Source: Emydura subglobosa
Lineage: Eukaryota > Chordata > Testudines > Chelidae
Direction of reading: 5' to 3'
NCBI GenBank assembly: GCA_007922225.1
Contig: ML679958.1
Location: 59,172,862-59,236,861, forward strand
Length of the DNA: 64,000 nt
Below, in pieces: positions 38,701 to 50,700 of this stretch (the first letter of the stretch is position 1; every line of letters begins with the position of its first letter). The translations under genes and the position numbers were made by a program. The notes beneath the pieces were generated by a model. That model was given only the letters and a program-made list of their open reading frames with translations, ran no database searches and was not told where the DNA came from.

Positions 38701-41700
38701 ATTTAATAAGGGATGCAAATTGCATAGCACAGATGTTAGAAACACTTAATTCATTTACTTTTCTGGTTATTTATGGGATAGTAAGAATCAATGTGAACCA
38801 TGAAAGATTCCAACAAGATTCAGATATACCTCTGCATCTGTGTCTTAAGGTCTCATTCCGATCTTGGTGTATACCAGGATCACTCAGTTGACTTCAATGG
38901 AAAGTTTAAATCAGGAGTAAATAACCGCATTTATAGAGCACCAGTGTATGGGCTGATACTAATATTACACACAAAAAGCTACTCTAAAAGAACCTTATTA
39001 ATGTTGCAAAGTCAAGCACTCAGAAAGTTAGGAAATGCCAGAATTCAAATTGCCTGTGCAATCTTAATTCAGTTCCCTTGTGCATATGCTTCGATACAGT
39101 CCTTAATTACATTCACATACTACTTTTTCCACAGGATCCGTGCCTTGTTCAATGCGCAGGATGGAGAGTGCTCAACTAATAAACAGATAGTCAATATTTT
39201 TCTCCTCATTGTTCAGTGCGTATCTGTAGGCTTTTTTTACTGCATGTTATTCAAGCCCTACACTGATGTCAGAAGTATTAATTTTCTCAAGGTCTTTATG
39301 TAGTGCTCAGCACTATAGTATCTGAGTGCTTCACAAACCTTGGTGACATGATTTTCACAAAAGTTTTGTGAGATGAGTGGATATTATTATCCCGGTTCTG
39401 CAGATGGGGAGCTGAGGCACAGAGAGATTAAAGTCAAAACTGTCCACTGATTTTGGGAGCCCAATTTGTGATCCTGGAACCTGATTTTTTCAGAGTATTT
39501 ACCATTATATGGCACTGTAGATGTATGTTCAAAGCACAGCTCCCATTAGTTGCAGCTCTGAGTACTCAGCACTTCTGCACATAAGGCCCTAGGGCAGGGG
39601 TGGCCAACCAGTTAGAGATGAAGAGTCAAAAAATAGATGTAGATGCCGCAAAGAGCCACATTTACCTTCCCCTCCACTGAAAATTCGCACTGATGCATCA
39701 ATTTTGGTGGTAGCTGGTCAATTTCAAGTCTCACCCTCAGCAGCTGGTCAATTTCACATAGTCTCAAAGAACCGCATTTCTATAACCAAAGAGCTGCATG
39801 CAGCTCGCGAGCCGCAGGTTGGCCACCCCTGCCCTAGGGTCTCACGCTGGGCACTCAGAAAATGAGGAATGCACAATTAGTGATCACGTGGGAAAAGTCT
39901 GGTTTAAGTGACTTGCTCAGCATCACATAAGAACTCTGTGACAGAGGTAGAATCAAATTCTCCAGGGCAGCGGTCAGTTTCCTTAACCACTTCCACTCTA
40001 CTCCGCATGGATTAGGCCTCAGCTGAAGTATTGTGTCCAGTTCTGGGTGCCACATTTCAGGAAAAATATGGACAAATTGAAGAAAGTCCAGAGGAGAGCA
40101 ACAAAAATGATTAAAGGTCTAGCAAACATGACCTCTGAGAAAAGATTGAAAAATGGGATTTGTTTAGTCTTTAGAAGATAAGTCTGAGGGGGGACATGAT
40201 AACAGTTTTCAAGTACATAAAAGGTTGTTATAAGGAGGAGGGAGAAAAATTGTTGTCCTTAATTTCTGAGGGCAGGACAAGAAGTAATAGGCATAAGCTG
40301 CAGCAAGGGGAGTTTAGGTTGGGCATTAGGAAAAACTTCCTAACTGTCAGGGTACTTAAGCACTAGGACAAATTGCTTAGGGAGGTTGTGGAACCTCCAT
40401 CATTGGAGGTTTTAAGCACAGGTTGGACAAACACCTGTCAGTCTAGTAGACAACAGCCCTGTTGTACTACAAAACCCTGACTCATCCCAAGAGCAGGTTC
40501 CTCCTGTGCATTGAAAAGAGTAGGGATCCTGTGAAAAAATCGTATGTGATCATGTAATTAGACTGTATCATAATACATACACATAAGGGCCAAATTAAGG
40601 TTGCACTAGCAACCTTAATTTTGGCATTTCCTAACTTTTGAGTGCTTGATTTTGCAAGCCTAATAATGTTCGTTTGACATGGTTTTTGTGTAATTTCCTA
40701 GGTTTTTAAAAAAGCAAATTGAAAACATTGTAATGAGGCCCACCTGTGGTTGGAATCTTTCGATGCATCACAAAGACCTCTGCCACTTGAGCTTATAGGG
40801 TAACTGATAGATGATAACATACTATTGCAATGGAGCAGCACTCGAGGGGCTGTCTTGCCATCAGACACTTTGCCATTGTGTTACGCCAATCCTTGCTAGC
40901 AGGAATCCTCAGGAATACTGGGTTCCATTCCAGACTCTGGAGGTCAGTGTGCTTTAGTGGACACAGACTGGGCTGTCCACTTCCCCCGAGCGTGATCTGT
41001 ATTACCTCATTTCTCCCACCAGTCTTTGTCCCAGCCCTGCCTCTTCTCCATCTGTGGCTCCTCATTTTAATCCCATTCTCCTTATCTAGTCATTCCCAGT
41101 TTCTACTTCTCAGGCTTTTCATCTAGTCCCAGTATCCTTGTCCAGCAAGCCCTACCTCACCCTTCAGGGCTCCCTGTTCCAGTCTCCTTTCACAGACATT
41201 TCCAGTCCACCCCGGACCTTCATCCAATCTGTCTCCCTCCCGCTCTTTGGCCTCCAGTCTCATCTCATCATCTACATTCCTCATCCCCACTGGTTCTCCA
41301 TCCAGTTCCAATTTCCCTCCCCAGGCTCCTCATCCAATCTCAGTGTCATTATTCACCCCCCACACACACCTGGTTCCTTATCTCAGTCTCTTTGCCAAGC
41401 CAGTCTCACAGTCCCTGCAGCTCCTCATGCAATTTCTGTCTCCCCCATCCCCCACCTACTGGTTCCTTGTCCCACCCCCCGTCCCTTCCTATCTCCCAAT
41501 CTCCTTCCCAACCATAGAATCATAGAAGATTAGGGTTGGAAAGGACCTCAGGAGGTCATCTAGTCCAACCCCCTGCTCAAAGGAGGACCAACCCCAACTA
41601 AACCATCCCAGCTGCACCTTAAAAACTTCTTAAAAAAAAAAAAAAACCAATCCCAGTCATAAAAACCAGTCCCAGTTTCTATGCCCAGCCAGTTCCCAGC

Positions 41701-44700
41701 TCCCTCCTAGCTCCCAGTCTCTGACTCCTCCATGCTGCATGGGCCAAGCAGGGGGGTCATTAGCTCTCCTGTGTTCTCAATCTCTAAATTAAGGTGTTTG
41801 GATCAAGATATTGGATATACTGCAGCAGCCCAGAGCTGCAATTGCTGGGGAAGTCCTGCTCAGCCCTGGTTTGGAGCATGTTCAGTGTAGACAGAATCTT
41901 CAGGGAATGTAGCTGCTAAAATCTAAAGAAGCTTCTACTGATCATATGTGAACTATGATTTATCAAAGGCTTTTAACTTGGTCAAATTTGGGCATATTTT
42001 CACAGGGACAGCAAAAGGCACATCCCTGACACAAAGGCCACCTCTCTGCCACATTTTAAGCCCCTGCACCAAAGCATGGGGGTGCTAGAACCTCAAAAAC
42101 AAAAAAAGAAGATTTTACTCAGATTTTAACATGGTCAAAACAACATTTTTCCCTATCCTCATTCTTCAAAACAGAAACTGTTTTGGCTGAAATTTTCCAG
42201 AAACATTCAGTCTGAGGCAGACATCCACCATGGAAAATTTCAGCCAAAACAGTTTGGCTAAATTATAAGCAACTGAAAACATGTTCTTGTAATGGGAATC
42301 TTCTTATAGAGAAATCTTAAATATAGATGGTGCTACCAGCCACACCTATAATGCTACAGCAGTGTGAGATCAGGATCAGGACCCACCTATAATGCTACAG
42401 CAGTGTGAGATTAGGATCAGGACCTACCTATAATGCTACATTCTCAATTCATTCTCATACTGACTTTGTAAAAGTTACAGCAGTGTGAGATCAGGATCAG
42501 GCCCAGAAATCCTATGTCATATTTATAAGGTACACTAACTGAAATAACATTACTAATACATTAAATACAAGATTCATACAATATTCATACAATATTAATA
42601 CCATTTCCTTGTTTCTAGTTCTTGCAGTGTCACTTAACCAATGTTAGAAATGTAGAGCATCTTATAACAGAAATCAGACTATCTTTTTGGTAAATGATGT
42701 TTTTTTTCCATTGCCTTTTCCCCCCTAAGGTGTATAATATTCAACACTTAGAAATATTGAAGCTCCGAAACAACCCCATCAAAGAGATCCCTGATGATGT
42801 CCACAAACTCAAGACACTTAGGATCCTTAACATGTCCTTCAATTTAATATCTGCCCTTCCCACTGGGTAAGGTCTTTACTTTTAATTAATAGATTAGATT
42901 GCAACATTTCTAGGCTCAAACAAGGATTCTGTTTTTTGTGTGACCTACATTATATTAATTCATTCTCATACTGACTTTGTAAAAGTTACACCTACAAAAA
43001 GGTTTTTTAGGAATGTATATATAGCTATGCATAAGCAAATATTCATCATGAGTAGTAGTATGCAGAGGCCTCATCTGTGATCAGAGCCCCATTGTATGAG
43101 GAGCTATTTATAGACATAATGTATAGGCAGCTCCTACCCAAAAGAGCTGATAATCTAAATAGATATAACAGGAGGAGAGGAGAGTGTGGTTATGCCAATT
43201 TAAAAATGGAGAAGTAAGGCACAGAGAAATTAAGGGATTTGCCCCTGCAGATTGTGTAAAGCGAGGAATTGAACCCAAAATTTATGTAGCCCATGCCCCA
43301 AGCTTTAACCACACGACCATCCTTCCAATGGTTTAAATTGAAAGTCTGTTTACTAAAAGTGAGCTAGGGTTGATGTGCAATAGTAGCTGAAAACCCGTTC
43401 TATCGCATAGGTGTAGTTTGTAGGAGTTGTGTGTAAAAGCACTGAAAATGGGTGAAAACTTAAAACTTGTTTTTTACCAGACATACTCCCAGAGATGATT
43501 GAACCATTGATATTCTAAACAAAGAGTTCTTAACCATGCTTGTGGCTGTTTCCATCACTTCGCACTGACTCAACAGACATTCTAGGCTTCAGAGTGATGT
43601 TTGGGGTTATTGTGTGTGCTGATTGTGTTGATTTGTGTGTGGGATGTGTTGTGCTGGGAGAGTTGTGTGGATAGTGAATGAGGGGTGTGGTTTGTGCTGG
43701 TTGTGGTGTTGGAATGGTTGTGTTGATTTGTGCCGAGGGGGCTTGTTTCTGGAGATTTGTGTGGATTTATTCAGGCGGCAATTGAGGGGTGTGTGCTCTG
43801 GTGAGGGTATATGTGTGTTTGAGTTGATTGTGCATGCTGGTTGTGTTGTGTGAGTGATTTAGAAGAACTGTGCAGTTTGGCCAAGTAATCCATCATCCAT
43901 ATTTGCAGAGCTGCAAAAAGAGTTGAATTAGCAGGGAACATCACGATTTTGTGGAGGACTGATTGTAGTGGGACAATTCAGAATCAATTCAGGTGTTTTG
44001 CTGGCATTCACAGAGTAACTGCAGATGGTGGAGCGTTGCTTCAGGACCCAAGAAATGAGCACTGACTGGTGAGATCACATCGTAATTCAAATCTGGGATG
44101 ATGAGCAGCAGTGGTGGAGGCACAAATTCTTGAGCACCATGCAATTCCTAACAAGCCCCCACACTGCAGGGCCAGGTAGAGCACAGTACACCACAACACA
44201 GGACAGTTGCTCACGCTTAAAGTGCTCTTTCAAAGCCACCCAGAGCTCTATAGCTCCATGTTGAGCTAGTCTATAGTTCCATGTTGAACTCTTCTAATCA
44301 CCCTTGTGTCTGACTGCTCAAACTAAGCAGACAGCTGCTCCACCTCTGCAATCCACCCCAATGGCAACTTTCCCCACTTTGTTTCACAGATATTATGCAG
44401 GACTCAGCAGGCAGCTATAACCACTAGGATTATTTTTTTCCTCCACTGAAATCCAATCTTGGGAGTAAACACTCCAAACATCCCTTCAGTCTACCAAAAA
44501 CACATTCAGCTGTCATTTTGCACCTGCTGAGCTGGTAGCTGAATTTTTCCTTTGTGCTGTCAAGGTGGCTAGTGTACGGCTTCATGAGCCAGGGGAGCAA
44601 GGGGTAGGATCCCCTAGGATCACTATTGGTATTTCAATATTGCCAGTGGTAATCCGCCAGTTCTAAAAGGAAGTCCCTGCGTGTAGCTCTTCCAAACAGT

Positions 44701-47700
44701 CCTGTGTTCTTAAAGATACAAGCGTCATGCTCCTTCCTGACCAGCCAACATTGATGTTGGTGAAATGTCCCTCGTGATCCACCAGTGCTTGCATAACCAT
44801 AAAAAAATAGCCCTTTCACTTGATGTACTCAGTGGCAAGGTGGTCTGATACCAAAATAGGGATATACGCACAGTCTGTCGCCCCACTAAAATGCAGGAAC
44901 CCCATTGCTGCAAATCCACCTATGTCTTGCACATTGCCAAGAATCACAGTCCTGCGTAGCAGGAGGCGATTAATGGTCCTTCACACATGCATGGCGATGG
45001 CCCCCCAGTTGATTTCAAACTCCAAAATGATTTCCCACTGACTAGTAGTAATCTGGTGTTTATGACTGCCACTCGCTTCTTCACCGTCAGTGCAGCGCTC
45101 ATTCTGGTGTCCCTGAGCTGGAGGGCTGGGGCAACCTCAGCACACAGATTTAGAAACGTGGCCCCCTTGCACATCCAAAAGTTCTGCAGCTACAGCTCAT
45201 CATGGGCAGTGGATGAAACTTCCCCTGGGGGAGGCTAGCTCCCAGTCCCACCTCTTCTGCTTGCAGCCCTGTCCACGCTCCACCCCCTTTCTACCCCAGG
45301 CTGCACCTCCTTTCCTGCTCCGCAACTCCCTCCCACTGCTGGTGGGACATGTTGACCGGAGGAAGTGTGGAGCGGGGGTGGAGCATGGAGGAGAGAAGGG
45401 ATGCAGCGAGCGGCAGGCGGGGTGTCTCGCAGGAGAGGGGGGTGAGGAACACGGCAAGCTGCAGGGTTTCAGGGGGGAGGGGGTGAAGTGTGGAAACAGA
45501 GGGATGCAGCAGGCAGGGGATGGAGGAGAGGGAGGGTGGAGTGGAAGAGAGGAGAGGAGCAGCAGACAGTGGGCGCCTCGGAAGGGGTGGAGCAGGGACA
45601 GGAAGAGGCGGGGCCGAGTCATCCAACAGCAGCTGTACCAATGCTCCTATTAATTTTGTGGTATTTTTGTGCCAGTGCTCCTATTAATTTTGTGGTATTT
45701 GCTGTACATTTATGATGATTACACTTTGTTACTGATTCTATGAGTCGTGTCACACTGTACGGAAACCAGTAATTGGTTGCCTTCAGTACCGCTAGGCACT
45801 CTGCAGCATATGTTCTGAATTAATAAAGATAAATTATTTTCCAGATAATAGAATTGTATTGAGTAACAAAACCAGGGCAAAGAAAAATCTGCAACTTTAA
45901 AAGCAAATACATTCCCAATCTATTAAATTAATAGAACAGAACTTAACAAGGGGAAAGAATATTCATGTCCATTTTTGCTACACATACAGCAACCGTGGCT
46001 TTTATAGGTCAGTGTATGTGAAGCTGTGGTTGTCCTTAATGTCCCCTGGGGTGGGGTGGTATGGTAGGGATGCAGCCCCTGAGGCTATGTGGAATGTTGA
46101 GGGAGGATGTAGGGAGGTGCTATAATGAAGTTCTCCAGAGACTGCAAAGGGAGGCAAGCCTAGGATTGTGGAACCAGTAGGTCCACTTGTTTGCTGCTGG
46201 AGCAGCCCCATTATGTCCTGATTCATCTCCCTCTCGTTTTCCTGCTGGGACACCTGGGCCTTTATCCTGTCTGCTCTCTTTCTCCCTATAGTCTGCAATA
46301 TTCGCCCTCCAGGCCCTTTGCTCACATTCTGATGTAGCACAGGCTTGCAGGATCTCGTTGCACATGCCATCCTGAGTTATCTTCTTTCTCCTCATCTGGC
46401 TCAGGTGTTCCGTGGGTGTGGAGGGGGCACCCTTCAAAGCCACAACAGCAGCAGCTTCAGATTAAACACACAAGAGGAACTGTTGTCAGTATAGTCACAA
46501 CAGAAAGTGAATGTTAAGGTTCAGAATTGTCTTCCCTCCCTAATGTTTTAAACAAGACATGCTCATTGTCTCTTTTGCTTGGGATTGCTTGTGCATGGTA
46601 CCACTCACAGCATCAAACACAGTGAGCATGGTCCACCAGAGATGAGGGAAATGAGAAGGAAATTGCATTAAACCATGAGTAAGGATACAATTTAGACACA
46701 GGTCAGAAAAGTCACGGATTCCGTGACTTCATCTGACCTCTGTGACGTCTTCAGCCTCAGCTGTCAGCAGCTGGAGTCCCCCTCACTGGTTGCGGCCGGG
46801 GCTGGAGTTGTGCATGCTCTCCCCCCGCCCCTACTTTGGCTAGGAATAGAGCTGGGGCTATGCACCTCTGTGGCCAGAGCTGTGTGCCCCTCCCTGTGGT
46901 TGCAGCCGGCGCTAGAGATGGGGCTGCACACTTCCTGCCACCCATGGCTGCTGTCCGTTCAGCTGGGGCTGCGCCCCCTCCCCCCTCTGCTGCTTGGGCT
47001 GGGGCTTTAGCTGGGGCTAGACCTGGAGGTGTGTCCCACTCCATGGCAGTGAGGCTCCATCTGTCAGTCGCCCCCACGGCTGGGCTCCAGCTGTCACCCC
47101 CCCCAGTTATTTTTAGTAAAAGTCAGACAGGTCAGGGCTCCCATGAATTTTTGTTTATTGCTCATGGCCTATCCGTGACTTTTACTAAAAATAACCATGA
47201 CAAAATCTTATCCTTAACTCTGTGGATAGGGCAATGGCACTGAACACTGACACCCTTGTCCACAAGTGATGGTGATTTTTAGCTGATATCTCACTCCTGA
47301 GGGTAACAAAGGCAGAGAGCATCCCAAAACCACACAGGCCTGTATGCTGCTACCAGTGCCTGCCAAAATTAATCGCTGACTGCCATGGGAAATCTTTAGG
47401 ATAGCAGAGTACCTCCATGAAAGTTTCATCATCATTTCTCAGGAGGATTCAAGGGGCATTTCTGTGTACAAAAACAAACTGCTCCACATGTTCCACCCTG
47501 TCTAACTGTACAGGGAGTGAAAAGCAGATAAACAACTCTGCTGTCTTTGTTGTACTGTCACCTCTTCTAGTATGAGTAAAGTTAATGAAAAGTTGATAGT
47601 TGAAGCCCCCCAACTTAACAGGGCACATCAATACATCATTGAGTGAGGGGGGATTTGATAGCAGCCTTCAACTACCTGAAGGGGAGTTCCAGGGAGGATG

Positions 47701-50700
47701 GAGCTAGGCTGTTCTCAGTGGTAGCAGATGACAGAACAAGGAGCAATGGTCTCAAGTTGCAGTGGGGGAGGTCCAGGTTGGATATTAGGAAAAACTTTTT
47801 CACTAGGAGGATGGTGAAGGGTTACCTAGGGAGGTGGTAGAATCTCCATTCTTAGAGGTTTTCAATGCTTGGCTTGACAAAGCCCTGGGTAGGATGATTT
47901 AGTCGGAGATGGTCCTGCTTTGAGCAGGGGGTTAGAATAGATGACCTCCTGAGGTCCCTTCCAACCTTAATCTTCTATGATTGATTGTAATTGGAAATAC
48001 ATTTACATACTTACCCAAGGTTCTTTGCATTGCGCTTACCTGTGTTAGATGGCTAGGACTGACTGGTCTGCGGGTCAAGTCTCAAAAAGGTTCTGGATCG
48101 CGGCATAGCTGGACCCCCCCTAGTTGCATGTCACCCACCCTCCTCTTCCATATCCTCATCCTCATTGTTCATGCCAGAAACCTATGACTCGGGCTCCCTA
48201 AAAGTGTCCAGAGTTGTCTGCGGGGTGGTGATAGGGTGTCCACCAAGTATGGCAGGTAGCTCTTTGTAAAAGTGGCAGGTCTGTGGCTTGGCACTGGATC
48301 AACTGTTGGCCTCCACGGCCTTCTGGTATTCTTTCCACACCCTTTGCTTTCACGCAACATTGCTGCTGATCGCTGTCATTCGTCTTCTCCTGCATTCCCT
48401 GTGCAATCTGCTCATAGATGTCCACATTTTTATGGCTGGTCCGTCGCTGTGCCTCCACAGCCTCTTCTCCACACAGGCCCAGGAGATCCAATATCTCCTC
48501 TCTACTCCAAGAGGGATCACGTCTGGAACTTGTAGCGGGCATCGTCAGCTGGGCAGTTGCACACAACAGTGGAGAGCTGCTAGGTGTGCTTGCCAAGCTG
48601 GACAATCGGGAAAAGGCATTTCAAAAAGTCACAGGGCTTTAGAGGGGCAGGGGGCCACTGAGCAATGGAGTTCACAGAGTGGTCAGTCACAGGCATTGTG
48701 GGACAGCTGAAGGATCGATATAAGTAATGCAATGTCCATACTCGCAGTTTGTCAGCCTCAGTACATCAACCATGGCTCAATGCTGCTCGGGGAGATAGTG
48801 TTACTGCATCGCTGTAATGGGGCACTTACATTGGTGAGACAAATTTAAGTGTAAACACATGCGCAACTAGGTTGACACAAGGCTGCTTATATTGACCTAA
48901 TTTTGCCGTATAGAAGACCAGGTCACAGCCAGGTGAGAGTCCTGAAATTTTATTATATATCTATATATAATATTTTTGTCTTGGCATTGCCTTTTAAAGT
49001 GATCTGTAGATCTTCCTTCTTTGGTATTGCCCTTGTTAGTTATGGTTATATCATAAAGAATTCTGTAACTTAACCACTACTCTTCTGGCAAATTTATCTA
49101 TTGGGTTTAATTGAGAAGACAGTGCACATGAAGCGAAAGAAAGACAACTAATTTCCATTGGTCACCAGTAGTCAAAAATAATGCTCTTCTTTACTTCTGA
49201 AATGATTGCCTTTAAACAATTTAACATGAAGTTCCCTAAAACACAGCTTAAAGGTGGCTGGGAAAGGAAACAACACTTAATATTTTGCAAAACTGATGAT
49301 TGATTACAATATGGGAAGAACTGCCATAGAAGTGAAACCAAGCAACCTAATTGCCTAACAAGGAGCTGGGAAATTTTAATAATATATTTACTGGATTTGA
49401 ATTAGTGCTGTACGATCTTTGAATGGCAGGATGCATTGTTGTATTTGCATCATGTAAGTATATATTTAAAAAAAAAAAAAAAAAAAAACTGTGGATCTCC
49501 TGTGTTAGGAAAGCTTATTGTATATTTCCAACCCTCTGTACTCCTCTTATCTCCCTTTTCTCCCTCCCTCCTCAGTACTACCCTTCCCTTTTATTCCTTT
49601 TCCTTCTCCCATACTTTCCTTAGTTCATCCCCTTCAACATCTTTGGGACCTTCCCCATAAGATAAACAATAAAACAAAATGTAAATCATGGCTTTGCCAA
49701 CCTTCCCCATATCACTTTGCTTTTTTGTTGTATGTACCCCCTTTTCCTCTACCCTTCATCTTTCTTATCTAGTTGGACTGCAAGCGCTAGCTCTTACTAT
49801 GTGTTTGCACAGTGCCTAGCACAATAAAGCCCTGACCTTGATTGACGACTCAATGCTATTTTTACTAATGTCACACTGGCTGGAGCAGCTCATGATCGTA
49901 AGTGCCAACCTCAGGGCAGACTGTCAAAAAGCAGGGCAGAAACCCCAAATTGGTTGTTTGTTTTATAATTAGATTTCACCAACCCAGTAATAAGTGTGAA
50001 CTCCTCAAGCACTATAACAGTCTTATCATGGAGTCAGTCAGTTGCCTTGGACATTTCAGTCTATCTTGCCAGCCAGGCAAGCTGGACTATGATAGATGGT
50101 CCAAAAATCACAATGAATATTCAGGTTATTCCCAGTCTCAAAACCAGTTACTTACCCCAGGTCAATTGTACTCTGATCTCTAACCAAAGACAAGGCTTGT
50201 AGCCAATCCTATAATAAACTAACCAAAGATTTATTAACTAAAAAAAAGAAATGAGTTATTTACAAGGTTAAAACAAGGAACATATACACACATCAGTTAC
50301 AGTCTTAGATTTAAAGAGGTAATGTAAACTTCTAGATTAGAATAAGCAGCTCTGTATGTCCTTTAGGGCTGACCCATACCAAGCATCATGGGAATCTCTT
50401 GCTTATGCTTAGAAATCCTTGCCCCTCAGAGTCCAGACACAAAGATCCAGTTTCTCCTTGTCAGGGATTTTTATCCCCTTCTTCCCAGAGTCCACTCTGA
50501 TAGAACAAGTGTCGGCACCCGATTCCTCTTCATGTGAGTGGGGAGGACAATCAGCAAAGTCCTTGTCCTTTTGATGTTTTACAGTGGGGCTCATTTGTTT
50601 TCAAAGACCATCTTGTCTGATGGACTAGCACTTGCTTCTTTTCCTGTTTGATTCCAGCTCTGCACTACAGACCTACGTCGGTACAGCTGTGTCATTCAGG

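Larger units (their letters stand above)
43885..48925 (+). mobile_element. PIF/Harbinger element, copy 2 (rearranged), in LRRC63 intron 6
   Basis: The second Harbinger copy carries, in order: transposase N-terminal part on the + strand (43990-44115); the rest of the transposase inverted on the minus strand (about 44115-45225); a GC-rich insert (45236-45637); and the element body with the minus-strand Myb/SANT-like gene (46002-48605). Nested inside are a TIR element (46688-47215) and a CR1 3' end (47641-47990). The body matches copy 1 (400-4198) in order and orientation. The right end is near 48925 ('attgacctaattttgccgtat'). All coding parts are broken. Confidence 0.72.

Noticed and set aside
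38800..39303. 167-codon open frame downstream of LRRC63 exon 5
   Set aside because: Long for chance, but no recognisable domain, intronic on the coding strand, and it runs into MIR-like sequence at its end; no splice or homology support.
41020..41533. Ser/Pro-rich frames of up to 131 codons
   Set aside because: Encoded by a pyrimidine-rich degenerate repeat and open in more than one frame and strand.
43635..43853. Cys/Val-rich 72-codon frame
   Set aside because: Arises from a TG-rich low-complexity tract.
45200..45687. Open frames of 116-146 codons on both strands
   Set aside because: Composition artefact of a GC-rich insert inside a transposon.
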